Shown: positions 52,005 through 60,463, counted from the stretch's first letter. The stretch is 64,000 bases of DNA from Candidatus Kuenenia stuttgartensis (GCA_945902075.1 CAMDMA010000005.1:62001-126000), one strand, 5' to 3'. Notes: generated by a model from the sequence alone, not told the origin. Program-made: numbers and translations.

Positions 52005-53531
52005 ATGGAACCGCAGGCCTTCGATCGAAAACGGCGCATCTTCCTCCTCGCCTCCGCAATCGCGGCAGCAGGAGCTGTTGTTGCCTGCGAACAGCCGCAG
52101 GGACTGAAGCGCCCGCGCACGAATCGCGCTGGAAGCGAACCCGGACCCGGCCCCGCGGCCACGCCGTCTTCCACGGCGTCTTCCACGGCATCGACAGCCA
52201 CCTCGGCCTCCGCGAGCACCCCGACTGGCGCACGCGACACTGCGTCGAAGTCAGGAAGCCCCACCGACCCGCCAGCGACACCCACCGCCAAGCCCGCGCC
52301 ACCGACCGAACGCCCGCAGCCTCCGTCGAGTGAGCCTGCGATCCGCATCAAGAGTGGCTCGCTCCCGAAGTCAGATCCAAAGGTGCGAATTGATGGGCCA
52401 GGTGCAAGCCTCTGGATCATTGAGCCCGGAAGTGGAAAGGGCGGAACCGTCGGTGCCTGTCCGATTGAGTTTGCGTGGACGGACAATGGCTGGCGCGTGA
52501 CCGAAGCAGCTGGCACCGCGCAAGCGCAGCCGCTTGGTGTTCCCGCGCGCGCGACATTGGAAATCACCGCGCTTCGCGGCGAGACGCAGCAGCTTCGCCT
52601 TTTCGGGAGCACCTGGCCGGGCAAGGTGCGTCTCGTCCCTCAGCCAAACGATCCGTTTGAACCAGTTGATGTCGTGCACGAGGTCGCGATGGAGACTTAT
52701 CTCCCCGGCGTGATCACCCGCGAACTGTTCAACAAATGGACTCCGAATACCCATCGCGCACAAGCGGTGGCCGCGCGGAGTTGGGCACTCTGCGAGATGG
52801 AAAACTGGCGTACCCGTCGCCACTTTGATGTTGTCGCCGGCGAGCAGGGACAAGCGTGGGTCGGTGAGACAAAGCATCAGCGCAGTCTCGACGCGGTTCA
52901 CGCGACGCGCGGCGAAGTGCTTCTCTTTGACGGCCGTGTGGTTCCGGCGTACTACTCCAGCTGTTGCGGTGGCCAACGCGCGAGCGCGCGCGACGCTATC
53001 TCGAGCTCGATCATGCACGATATCGCGCCACTTCAGGTCGCCGGTATCGATCGCAAGGACTGCTGCTCGACCTCGCCGACCTACCGATGGCAATCGAAGT
53101 TTGATATCAACACTTTCGCGCGCACGCTCCCGCAGTGGGCGCGCGCGGAGGGATATGCGTCGCTCTTCAAGGTCGATGGATTGCGTCGAGTCGATATCGT
53201 CGCGCGGAACGCTGCGGGTCGCCCGATACGCTTTCAAATCACGGACGCGAAGGGCCAAGTCTACGAGGTGTTTGCGGAGCGCCTGCGGTACGCACTCAAC
53301 GCCGATCCGGCGCGGCCAGCAGAACTCCGGCCATCAAAGGAACGTGTCAAGAGTGCATTCTTTGAGCCACTGATTGTCGGGCGCGAACTGGTCGTTTCTG
53401 GCCGCGGTCACGGTCACGGCGTCGGAATGTGCCAGTACGGTGCTGAGGCGATGGCGAAGAAGGGCTCAAAGCCGGCGGCGATCCTCGCGCGCTATTACCC
53501 CGGTGCGACTGTGCTGAAGTCCTACGCGTGA
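52005..53531 (+). CDS. SpoIID/LytB-domain lipoprotein
   Basis: A 508-residue lipoprotein. A perfect AGGAGG at 51992-51997 fixes the ATG at 52005. The signal ends in the lipobox VVAC, so Cys28 is probably lipidated. A Pro/Ser/Thr/Ala-rich linker (about 40-110) follows, then the SpoIID domain: EVAMETYLPGVITREL (catalytic-type Glu), AQAVAARSWALCEME, FDVVAGEQGQAWVG, YYSSCCGGQRAS and the hallmark GRGHGHGVGMCQYGAEAMA. SpoIID-type enzymes are lytic transglycosylases that act on denuded peptidoglycan glycan strands. This supports a peptidoglycan-containing wall, as now accepted for planctomycetes. Confidence 0.9.
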   Translation: MEPQAFDRKRRIFLLASAIAAAGAVVACEQPQGLKRPRTNRAGSEPGPGPAATPSSTASSTASTATSASASTPTGARDTASKSGSPTDPPATPTAKPAPPTERPQPPSSEPAIRIKSGSLPKSDPKVRIDGPGASLWIIEPGSGKGGTVGACPIEFAWTDNGWRVTEAAGTAQAQPLGVPARATLEITALRGETQQLRLFGSTWPGKVRLVPQPNDPFEPVDVVHEVAMETYLPGVITRELFNKWTPNTHRAQAVAARSWALCEMENWRTRRHFDVVAGEQGQAWVGETKHQRSLDAVHATRGEVLLFDGRVVPAYYSSCCGGQRASARDAISSSIMHDIAPLQVAGIDRKDCCSTSPTYRWQSKFDINTFARTLPQWARAEGYASLFKVDGLRRVDIVARNAAGRPIRFQITDAKGQVYEVFAERLRYALNADPARPAELRPSKERVKSAFFEPLIVGRELVVSGRGHGHGVGMCQYGAEAMAKKGSKPAAILARYYPGATVLKSYA

Positions 53532-53573
53532 TGAGCCGCGGGTCTGCGGGCTCGTTCCTCTCATGGCTCCCGG

Positions 53574-53579
53574 TACATT
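53574..53579 (+). promoter_or_regulatory. putative -10 box, leaderless arrangement
   Basis: TACATT ends six bases before the ATG at 53586; no Shine-Dalgarno sequence is present. Confidence 0.45.
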
Positions 53580-53585
53580 CCAACC

Positions 53586-54470
53586 ATGCCCCACACCAAT
53601 CCCGGTTCCCGTTTACGAGAGTTGATGTCGAGCGGAACTGTGCTTGTTCCTGGCGCGTTCAACGCACTTGTCGCGCGGGCAGTCGCGCGCGCTGGCTTCG
53701 AGGCGACGTACATCTCAGGTGGTGCGACGGCGAATGTTGCAGGCTACCCCGATATCGGGTTGGTCACGCTGACGGAAATGTGTCGCACCATTCGCGAGAT
53801 TTCTGATGCCGCAGAAGTTCCGGTCATCGCTGATGCTGACACGGGGTTCGGCGAGATTGAGTGCTGTGTCCGCACGGTCGTCGAGTATGGGCGCGCCGGG
53901 GCGGCAGCGCTGCATCTCGAGGATCAAGTTTTTCCAAAGCGTTGCGGTCACCTCGATGGGAAGGATCTCGTTGCGGCGCAGGTGATGGCGGAAAAAGTTG
54001 CCGCGATGGCGAAGCACCGTGTTTCCCCAGACTTTGTCCTCATCGCGCGCACCGATGCGCGCCATGTGACGAGTTTCGAGGACATGGTCGCGCGGGCAAA
54101 CTTGTATCGCGAGGCTGGCGCAGACGTGATTTTTCCAGAGGGGCTTCATAACGCCGATGAATTTGCGCGCTTCATGCGCGCGTCGCCCGGCGCAACACTC
54201 GCAAACATGACTGAGTTCGGGAAGACGCAACACATCACCGCGGATGAGTACCGCGCTCTCGGCGTTGCGATTGTGATCTATCCGCTCTCACTCATGAGGC
54301 TGGCGATGAAGGCCGTCGAAGACGGACTTGCCACACTCAAGGCGGACGGAGGATTCGGGCACGCGCTCGACCGCATGCAGTCGCGCAAGGATCTCTATGC
54401 ATTGCTTGCGTACCGGCCCGGCGAAGAGTGGGACTTTCCGGCGAATCGACCGCCGCGCTCAGCACGGTAA
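53586..54470 (+). CDS. prpB: methylisocitrate lyase-like PEP mutase/isocitrate lyase-family enzyme
   Basis: A 294-residue TIM-barrel enzyme of the PEP mutase/isocitrate lyase superfamily. Visible are LVPGAFNALVARAVARAGF, the substrate-binding SGGATANVAGYPD, the metal-binding VIADADTGFGE, HLEDQVFPKRCGH (KRCGH corresponds to the K(K/R)CGH active-site loop of PrpB) and IARTDAR. It should split 2-methylisocitrate to pyruvate and succinate in propionate breakdown; oxaloacetate decarboxylase activity is an alternative in this family. A citrate/methylcitrate synthase lies 4.7 kb downstream, but no prpD is in view. Confidence 0.85.
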   Translation: MPHTNPGSRLRELMSSGTVLVPGAFNALVARAVARAGFEATYISGGATANVAGYPDIGLVTLTEMCRTIREISDAAEVPVIADADTGFGEIECCVRTVVEYGRAGAAALHLEDQVFPKRCGHLDGKDLVAAQVMAEKVAAMAKHRVSPDFVLIARTDARHVTSFEDMVARANLYREAGADVIFPEGLHNADEFARFMRASPGATLANMTEFGKTQHITADEYRALGVAIVIYPLSLMRLAMKAVEDGLATLKADGGFGHALDRMQSRKDLYALLAYRPGEEWDFPANRPPRSAR

Positions 54471-54481
54471 GAGTCCTTCGC

Positions 54482-56143
54482 TCAGCGAGCGGCAATCCAT
54501 GTCAGCAGACCAACCGACGCGGCGAACGCCAACAGTGCGACAAGAAGTACCGCAGCTGCGGCGCCGATACCGCGTTGCTCAGCCGCTGGTGGCAGAGCGG
54601 GAAGCGGTCGAAGCGAACCTGTGGCGTAGGCGCCAGTCCACCAGTTCATCACGCGAATGGATGGGCGCTCGCGCAATCGAGCGTCCGGCGGTGCTGGAGG
54701 AGCGGGCGGCGCGAGCGAAAGCGTGACGCGGCGGTCGGAGCGAGCCTGCTCATGGGCTTGCGTGGCTTCCGATCCACGTGGGCCGGAGCCATCGTCGCGC
54801 ACAGTTGCGGCGTCGATCATGTCCGCATTGGTTACGTGAGAATCGGTCTCTTTGCCGCGCATCGAAGGAAGATCGGCCGGACGCACCGCCGATGCATCGC
54901 CGCCAAGAATCGCGTGATCGAGGTCGCGCAGCATTTCCTCCGCAGTGACGTAGCGTTGATCAAACTCCGCCATCGCTCGTCGCGCAATCCATCTCAGCGA
55001 CTCTGGGCTTTGCTTTCGAAAGCGACTCAGCACTCCGTGCGGCGGAAATGTGCCCTCGAGGACGAAGTAGAGCACCGCGCCAGCACCGTAGAGATCAAAG
55101 CGCGCGGCATCGACGTCAGAGACGCGGGTTCCCCGTATCGCTTGTCGCACCATCTCCGGGTCTCGAAAATACTCGGTTCCATGTGTCGTGAGTGTCATCT
55201 GCGATGCGAGCGGAGTGACGAGTCCTAGGTCGACGAGCGTTGCGCGACCTTCGTGCACAATTGTGTTTTCTGGCTTGATGTCCTTATGGAGTAAGCCCGC
55301 CGCGTGCCAATCACGGAGAGTCGCGACCATGTCTCGTACGAACGCGGCCGCGAGCGCGATCTGTGTGCGGTCGAGCGGCGCGTCACCTGCAGCCTCGTGC
55401 AGCCGTCGGGTGAACTTGCCAAGGTCGATACCCTCGATGTAGCGCATGACGTAGTAGAAGCGTCGCTCCGTTGCGGCGTGATCAAGTACAAGCCCGAGTT
55501 TGCGCGCTGCCTCAAGCGATCGGGACTCGCGCAGCACTTCTGCGAGATGCGTGCCTTCATCAAAGTCAAAGCACTTGATGACGACGAAACCGTCGGCCAG
55601 TTCGATGCGCCGTCGTGTGCGGTCATCGGGTTCAGCAACAAAGAGGCGCGCCCCTGAGCCGCCGCGCTGCAATTCGCGAAGTACGCGAAATCCGTCGAAG
55701 TTCACACGCGCAACCGCAGTGTGAGGTCGCTGCACGCGAGACTCTCCGAGCGCCGCGGGTAGTCGTGAACCAACATGCTGCACAACGCTCCCGAGGCCGA
55801 GAAACTCGAGCGGTCGCACGATGACCGCGGAGAAGATCGCGCGAAATGCTGCACGAAACTCGCCTCCAGCGGTCGCGAGCGCCTCGCGCGCCGATCTGCC
55901 ACGAAGGAGGCACACGCGCGCGAGCGCAACGGGTAGGAGGAGTACGGCAACCGTCATCCCTCCGACGGCGCGCACGAGGTCGCTGCCGAGGCCGCGCAGG
56001 CAGCGGGAGAGATGCGCGAGGAGTTGCCCAGTTGCGACACCAAGGCGGCTGAGCACGAGTCCCACAGCGACGACGGTTCCGACCATAGCAGCGCACGCCG
56101 CGATGACCGCGATCGAGACAAGCAGCCACTCGAGACCGATCAC
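54482..56143 (-). CDS. membrane Ser/Thr protein kinase
   Basis: A 553-residue Hanks-type kinase with unusual topology: two hydrophobic stretches at the N-terminus (LLVSIAVIAACAAMVGTVVA and VGGMTVAVLLLPVALARV), kinase domain about residues 150-400, Pro-rich linker, and a C-terminal helix (IGAAAAVLLVALLAFAASVGL). Kinase motifs are a Gly-rich loop RELQRGGSGARLFV, Lys in FVVIKCFDF, catalytic loop LHKDIKPENT (Asp288; HKD instead of HRD), metal loop VDLGLV (DLG instead of DFG) and GTEYFRDPEM. The GTG at 56143 has AGGAGG seven bases upstream and a GTGA overlap with the sigma-factor stop. It is thus translationally coupled to the sigma factor and is probably its signalling partner. Confidence 0.88.
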   Translation of the reverse strand: MIGLEWLLVSIAVIAACAAMVGTVVAVGLVLSRLGVATGQLLAHLSRCLRGLGSDLVRAVGGMTVAVLLLPVALARVCLLRGRSAREALATAGGEFRAAFRAIFSAVIVRPLEFLGLGSVVQHVGSRLPAALGESRVQRPHTAVARVNFDGFRVLRELQRGGSGARLFVAEPDDRTRRRIELADGFVVIKCFDFDEGTHLAEVLRESRSLEAARKLGLVLDHAATERRFYYVMRYIEGIDLGKFTRRLHEAAGDAPLDRTQIALAAAFVRDMVATLRDWHAAGLLHKDIKPENTIVHEGRATLVDLGLVTPLASQMTLTTHGTEYFRDPEMVRQAIRGTRVSDVDAARFDLYGAGAVLYFVLEGTFPPHGVLSRFRKQSPESLRWIARRAMAEFDQRYVTAEEMLRDLDHAILGGDASAVRPADLPSMRGKETDSHVTNADMIDAATVRDDGSGPRGSEATQAHEQARSDRRVTLSLAPPAPPAPPDARLRERPSIRVMNWWTGAYATGSLRPLPALPPAAEQRGIGAAAAVLLVALLAFAASVGLLTWIAAR

Positions 56144-56883
56144 GCGTGGCCCTCCTGCCACCGCGCGTGATCCCTCATCATCAACTCCTCTTGTTCGCGC
56201 CAGATTTCGCCGACAGCTTCGTCGAAAAGTGTGTCATCTCCAGCGAGACCTGCATCGCGCGGCTCGACCCGCTCATCGTCGGTGAAACTCCACTGTTCGA
56301 TTGCGATCGCGAGTTCATCGCGCAGCAGTTCGCGTACGCGTTGGCAATGTCGCGTCACCGTTGGCTCGCTTACCCCAACGAGAAGACCGATCTCTCGGCC
56401 ACTCTTCGAATCGAGTACACGCATCCGATAGGCCTCAAAATGCACGAACTCTGCGCGTTTTTGAGTTGCACGGATGGCGGAGTGCACCTTCGCCGCCAAA
56501 ACGCGCCGTTCATATTCTTCGTCGGGTTGTGGCTCGCGTGACGCACCCATCCAAGTCTCATCGAGACTCGTATTCCGCTTCCCAGAGCCGCGCTTTTGCG
56601 CGTTCCGCCGATCAAACTCATCGCCAAGCACATGTTTGGCAATCGAGAGCAGCCATGTCGAAAAGCGCACGCCACGCGTTGGATCGAATCGATCAATAGA
56701 CCCAGAGAGTGCCGCGAGCGTGTCTTGCGTGAGGTCACGTAGCGTCTCCTCGCCAATGCGGCCGTTTCCCCAACGGTGCAGCGTTCCGCGAACCACCGGC
56801 CCAAACGCCTCCCAAAGATCGAACCACGCCTGTTCATCCCGGGCGCGGAGTCGTCGAAGAAAGCTCGTATCTACGTGATGCAT
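56140..56883 (-). CDS. ECF-type RNA polymerase sigma factor
   Basis: A 247-residue sigma-70-family protein. Region 2 is visible as AWFDLWEAFGPVVRGTLHRW, LRDLTQDTLAALSGSIDRFD and FSTWLLSIAKHVLGDEFDRR; region 4 is the helix-turn-helix SGREIGLLVGVSEPTVTRHC and following. A C-terminal extension of about 50 acidic residues (DDERVEPRDAGLAGDDTLFD) is longer than in simple ECF factors and may be regulatory. The ATG at 56883 is preferred over extension to 56979, which would overlap the upstream gene. Coupling to a Ser/Thr kinase instead of an anti-sigma factor is the planctomycete STK-linked ECF pattern. Confidence 0.85.
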   Translation of the reverse strand: MHHVDTSFLRRLRARDEQAWFDLWEAFGPVVRGTLHRWGNGRIGEETLRDLTQDTLAALSGSIDRFDPTRGVRFSTWLLSIAKHVLGDEFDRRNAQKRGSGKRNTSLDETWMGASREPQPDEEYERRVLAAKVHSAIRATQKRAEFVHFEAYRMRVLDSKSGREIGLLVGVSEPTVTRHCQRVRELLRDELAIAIEQWSFTDDERVEPRDAGLAGDDTLFDEAVGEIWREQEELMMRDHARWQEGHA

Positions 56884-56935
56884 GTCGGCGATCGCGGTCA
56901 AGGTCCGCGCGTTTGGGATTCGAAGTGGGAGCGTT

Positions 56936-58378
56936 TCACGGGCAAACCAGTTGGTGGTGCACGTCGGATCTTGAAGCACTCGGTTTCAGTGTCGGAGAAT
57001 CGGCTGTGTCCGTGTCGTTCTCTTCCTTCTGCTTGTCTGCCTTGCGACGGGCCTTCGGAGCCGCCGGCGCTTCCTTCGGCGAGAGCAGTTCAAACTCAAA
57101 GTCATCACCTGCTTTGCTTCGGGTCCATTTGAGTACAAGTTCCCTTGGCGCAAGTCCTCGGGTCACAATGATCGGCGGTGTGGGATGAGCCTCTTCATTG
57201 TTCCGATCCCGCGCGGTCTGCATGGAAAGTTTGGCAGGAAGGAGCTCAAAAACTGGCTTCGACTTTGCCAACTCATCCTTTGGAATCTCAAGCACGAGTT
57301 CGTCGGCGGTCATGCTTTCCGTTCGGCCGTGAACAGTGATCGCGATGGTGAATTGTCGCTCACGAAGTTTTGCAACGAGATCATCAAGGCTTTCGACGGC
57401 AATTCCGGCGACGGAGAGCGAGCGCAGGCCCTCTGCGAGATAGCCGATACGGAGCACTGCAGTGGCAAATGCGGTGGGCTGCGTCTTTCTCGCCCATTCC
57501 TTCCAACGTTGCTCAAACCCCGCAACGTCGGCGCTCCCGAATGCCTGCACGAAGGCGCGGTCGCTCGGCACACCGGCATGCAGGAGTTGGAGGTATCCCT
57601 CGAATGACTTCTGATACCGACCGCCCTCAGCCCATCCGAGAAACTGCACCATGGACCATGCCTGCGTGTACTGAATTCCCGCGCTACCTGCGCGAACATT
57701 GCCATTCCAGTCGTCGCTTGACATCGTCAACATGCGGAGGAAGTCGATCGTCGTACCTTGATGAATCGCGCGTTGAATTGCGACGACTGGCGCCGGGCTC
57801 GCTTGCCCAATGATGACCCGACCGTCGACCACGACTGCTTCGCCGAAACACTCAGCGAGTCCCTCGTTCACCCACGGCGGCAGCGTGGTCGCGAATCGGC
57901 TGAAGGCGTATTGGTGAAAGCCTTCGTGTTGGATGACGTGAAACACGCGCGTTCGCGGCAAACTCTCGACGAAGAACGCGAGCGCGGCGCCCTTCGGCGA
58001 CATGAAAAACATTCCGCCACTTCCCGTTGCATTGATGCCGTAGGTGTTGCGAAGGGTGTCGAGATAGTCGCGCTCTCGCGCAAACATCAAAACGAACGGC
58101 ACTTCAGGTGCCTGAATCGGAAGATGTGCGAGTCGCCGCGCGAACTCCGCGTAGAAAATGTCGAGGTGGCGCGCGTAAATCCTCGTGTCATCTGGGCCGA
58201 GATCACTGAGAATTCGGTAGTGCTTCGAGCGCGCTTCGTCACCCGCGCGCGTAAAGAAACTGGGCTCAGCGGTGCGCTGTCCACTCTGCGCGAGACCATC
58301 ATCGACGATGCCAACAACCGCAAAAACGGTTGAGAGAATTGTGGCGAGCGGTCGTCCGCGTCGGACGTCAAGAGGCAT
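56936..58378 (-). CDS. DUF1570-like exported peptidase (gluzincin type)
   Basis: A 480-residue protein with a signal peptide (ATILSTVFAVVGIVDDGLA). The zinc site is HEGFH (His151, Glu152, His155) followed by the Glu of WVNEGLAECFGE, a gluzincin pattern shared with DUF1570 / peptidase MA families. The N-terminal half has SKHYRILSDLGPDDTRIYAR and PFVLMFARERDYLDTL, as in DUF1570. The C-terminal 90 residues (APAAPKARRKADKQKEENDT) are charged and disordered. It precedes the sigma-factor gene by 52 bases on the same strand and may form an operon with it and the kinase. Substrate unknown. Confidence 0.78.
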   Translation of the reverse strand: MPLDVRRGRPLATILSTVFAVVGIVDDGLAQSGQRTAEPSFFTRAGDEARSKHYRILSDLGPDDTRIYARHLDIFYAEFARRLAHLPIQAPEVPFVLMFARERDYLDTLRNTYGINATGSGGMFFMSPKGAALAFFVESLPRTRVFHVIQHEGFHQYAFSRFATTLPPWVNEGLAECFGEAVVVDGRVIIGQASPAPVVAIQRAIHQGTTIDFLRMLTMSSDDWNGNVRAGSAGIQYTQAWSMVQFLGWAEGGRYQKSFEGYLQLLHAGVPSDRAFVQAFGSADVAGFEQRWKEWARKTQPTAFATAVLRIGYLAEGLRSLSVAGIAVESLDDLVAKLRERQFTIAITVHGRTESMTADELVLEIPKDELAKSKPVFELLPAKLSMQTARDRNNEEAHPTPPIIVTRGLAPRELVLKWTRSKAGDDFEFELLSPKEAPAAPKARRKADKQKEENDTDTADSPTLKPSASRSDVHHQLVCP

Positions 58379-58497
58379 CGACTCAGTCTACTTCGAGCGC
58401 TGTGGAAAGCGTCGGGATCAGAGGGTTCTCGGTCATATCGCGCGACGCCCGGGCTCGATAAGTCGCATGCAGCCCGTACAGAGTGAGAAGTCGCGAG

Positions 58498-58503
58498 TAA
58501 AAT
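58498..58503 (+). promoter_or_regulatory. putative -10 box of the structured RNA
   Basis: TAAAAT about seven to eight bases before the expected RNA start near 58510. No good -35 box was found. The 130 bases between the DUF1570 gene start and this box show nothing else I can identify. Confidence 0.4.
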
Positions 58504-58509
58504 TCAAGA

Positions 58510-58878
58510 AATTGCACGATGCCGGCAACACATTGAGGGCTTTCAATGAACAATGCTTCGAGCCGGAGAAATCCGGCCCGCGAGCGATTTAGGGACCGCT
58601 CGCGTACGCAAGTCTTCGGGTTGAGGGACCTGAAGACGGGCGGAGGTAAAAAGGGACGGCAACACGGCGCTAGACCGGGTTGCCTGTGAACGGCGGAAAG
58701 GGAACCTGCCGCTCACAAGCTCACGTTTGGGGACGCCTGAACGTGAGATTTCTCGGAGGGCCTTCGGAGGAGTCATCCTCTGAAGGATCGGGATAGAACT
58801 TCTGCGCCGGGAAGCGCTGAAGTTTGAACAAGGGAACAAGCCGCACGCCATAAGGGACGTGCGGCTTGTTGTTTTTGG
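58510..58878 (+). ncRNA. structured RNA with repeated GGGA loops, candidate CsrA-sequestering (CsrB/RsmZ-like) sRNA
   Basis: There is no credible reading frame here, but about eight hairpins follow one another and end in an intrinsic terminator. Stems seen: 58531-36/58543-48; 58562-67/58572-77 (GAAA loop); 58579-86/58597-604 (8 bp, loop with AGGGA); 58612-20/58629-37 (loop with AGGGA); 58658-63/58679-84; 58691-96/58705-11 (imperfect, loop AAAGGGAA); 58720-27/58740-47 (8 bp, loop with GGGGA); 58761-71/58776-86 (11 bp); 58797-802/58819-24 with inner GCGC pairs (loop CGGGAA); terminator 58837-47/58858-68 (loop with AGGGA). Single-stranded linkers at 58652-56 and 58831-35 are also AGGGA. Nine GGGA, six of them AGGGA, fit the CsrA consensus A(N)GGA. 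Not RNase P, tmRNA or 6S by signature. Direction + is set by the terminator. The CsrA link is inference. Confidence 0.72.
58837..58877 (+). terminator. intrinsic terminator of the structured RNA
   Basis: Perfect 11-bp stem CAAGCCGCACG (58837-58847) / CGTGCGGCTTG (58858-58868), loop CCATAAGGGA, then TTGTTTTT. Confidence 0.92.
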
Positions 58879-59074
58879 AGTTCTTTTTGGACGTTCCTCG
58901 ACGTGAGTCTCTCGCTTGAGGAGCCGCCGCGATCGATGCATCGCGTCTTGAGAGCGTGTGCGCTCGACTCGCGTCATCCATGCGTCGATCACGATTGCCT
59001 TCGGATCCACAGACCTACTCCTCTCCGCGGTGCGCGCGTGCTGGTCGTCATCCCACGGCAATCAGTGCATTGTG

Positions 59075-59080
59075 TAGACT
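59075..59080 (+). promoter_or_regulatory. putative -10 box of the citrate synthase gene
   Basis: TAGACT 66 bases before the start at 59147, the same hexamer as before the GH13 gene. It lies after the RNA terminator, so the enzyme gene probably has its own promoter. Confidence 0.4.
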
Positions 59081-59146
59081 CCAAATCCGTTCGCGGCTGC
59101 GTTTTTGCCGCGCACTTTCGGCCTCGACCTCTGTCGGAGAACCACG

Positions 59147-60307
59147 ATGAGCACCGCACCAGCGCCCACTCCCAAGCCCGTCGATACCCGCGGCCTCGCC
59201 GGGCAAACTGTCGGCGATACCGCCATCTGCGCGGTGACCCAGTCTGAGCTGATCTACCGCGGCTACGAGATTGCCGATCTTGCCGAACACGCCTCGTTTG
59301 AGGAGGTCGCGTTTCTTCTCCTTGTCGGTCACAAGCCGTCGGCCGTTGAACTGACCGCGTTCACAACCGAGGTCGCGTCCATGCGCGCGATTCCGACGAG
59401 TGTGCGCGACGCGATCATTCGTATCGCGAAGGAAAGTCCAAATGCGCACCCGATGTCGATCCTTCGCTCCGGTGTCTCGCTCCTGTCGCACCTCGATCCC
59501 GACTGCGAAGACAATTCCGCGGCAGCAGGGCTTCGCAAGTCCAAGCGGCTTCTTGCCCAAATTCCAACCATCGTCGGCGCTTGCCAGCGCACGCTCGATG
59601 GCCACGCGCCGGTCGACCCCGATTCCTCGCTCGGCCACGCTGCCAACCTGCTCTGGTCGATCACCGGTAGGAAGCCTGATCCGCTCGCGGCACGCATCAT
59701 GGATGTGTCGCTTGTGCTGTACGCAGAACACGATTTCAACGCGAGTACTTTCTCGTGCCGCACCATCGCCTCGACTGAGACCGACATGCACAGCGCGGTG
59801 TGTGGCGGTATCGGTGCGCTCAAGGGCCCGCTTCACGGCGGGGCAAACGAGATGGCGATGGAAATGCTGAAGGATGTCGATCGCGACTGTGCGGGCGGCA
59901 AGATGACGATCGACGCATGGATGCAGCGCGCCTTCGCGGAGAAGCGCAAACTCATGGGCTTTGGTCACCGCGTCTACAAGAATGGCGATCATCGCGCAGG
60001 CATTCTTCGCCGATGGGGGCTCAAACTCGCTGAGAAGCAAGGGCCTGATTCGAAGAAGTGGTTTGATATGGGTGATGAAGTCCAAGCGATCATGCTGCGC
60101 GACAAAAACATTCATCCGAACGTCGACTTCCCTTGCGGCATGACCTACTTCATCATGGGTATTCCCGTGCCGCAGTACACACCGATTTTTGTCGCGAGCC
60201 GCATCACCGGTTGGTGCGCACACATCATGGAGCAGCACGCGAACAACCGGATCATCCGTCCGCTCGCGAGTTACACCGGGCCGATGCATTTGAAGTGGAA
60301 CAGCTAA
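59147..60307 (+). CDS. citrate synthase / 2-methylcitrate synthase
   Basis: A 386-residue citrate-synthase-family enzyme. CGGAGA at 59135-59140 supports the ATG at 59147. The active-site residues are present: His in PLHGGANEMAMEML, His in GFGHRVYKNGDHRA and Asp in the expected region NVDFPCGMTYF; VASRITGWCAHIMEQHANNR is the CoA/oxaloacetate-binding end. Length and sequence style (GLAGQTVGDTAICAV, YRGYEIADLAEHASFEEVAF) are of the short type shared by gram-positive citrate synthases and PrpC 2-methylcitrate synthases. A PrpB-like gene in the window is compatible with PrpC, but the sequence does not decide. A terminator follows. Confidence 0.9.
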   Translation: MSTAPAPTPKPVDTRGLAGQTVGDTAICAVTQSELIYRGYEIADLAEHASFEEVAFLLLVGHKPSAVELTAFTTEVASMRAIPTSVRDAIIRIAKESPNAHPMSILRSGVSLLSHLDPDCEDNSAAAGLRKSKRLLAQIPTIVGACQRTLDGHAPVDPDSSLGHAANLLWSITGRKPDPLAARIMDVSLVLYAEHDFNASTFSCRTIASTETDMHSAVCGGIGALKGPLHGGANEMAMEMLKDVDRDCAGGKMTIDAWMQRAFAEKRKLMGFGHRVYKNGDHRAGILRRWGLKLAEKQGPDSKKWFDMGDEVQAIMLRDKNIHPNVDFPCGMTYFIMGIPVPQYTPIFVASRITGWCAHIMEQHANNRIIRPLASYTGPMHLKWNS

Positions 60308-60346
60308 CAGGTATCTCCGCGCGCACGCGGTCTCTCACTTCATCCG

Positions 60347-60384
60347 CCGGCCCGAGACCTACGTCTCGGGCCGGTTCTTTTTTT
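60347..60384 (+). terminator. intrinsic terminator after the citrate synthase gene
   Basis: Perfect 12-bp stem CCGGCCCGAGAC (60347-60358) / GTCTCGGGCCGG (60363-60374), loop CTAC, then TTCTTTTTTT. Confidence 0.93.
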
Positions 60385-60396
60385 GCCGTAATGATG

Positions 60397-60435
60397 AAAA
60401 CGGGGCGCGCTTCTCTGTGTTCGAAGCGCGCCCCG
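60397..60435 (-). terminator. intrinsic terminator of the subtilisin gene
   Basis: Perfect 13-bp stem CGGGGCGCGCTTC (60401-60413) / GAAGCGCGCCCCG (60423-60435); read on the minus strand it is followed by TTTTCATCATT, so it ends the protease transcript. Confidence 0.8.
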
Positions 60436-60463
60436 CGTGGTGTTTGAGATGAAGAACGCGAAC

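Noticed and set aside
58510-58878. RNase P RNA, tmRNA or 6S RNA
   Set aside because: The universal RNase P core (GAGGAAAGTC-type and ACAGNRA segments), a tmRNA tRNA-like end with tag frame, and the long central-bubble rod of 6S are all absent.
58272-59061. Several open frames on both strands between the peptidase and citrate synthase genes
   Set aside because: They lack ribosome sites and family resemblance and cross the terminator and hairpin array of the structured RNA.
58837-59146. Attenuator or riboswitch leader of the citrate synthase gene
   Set aside because: The terminator is about 270 bases before the gene and no competing antiterminator was found; a -10 box (59075) lies after it. 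A cis role is not fully excluded.
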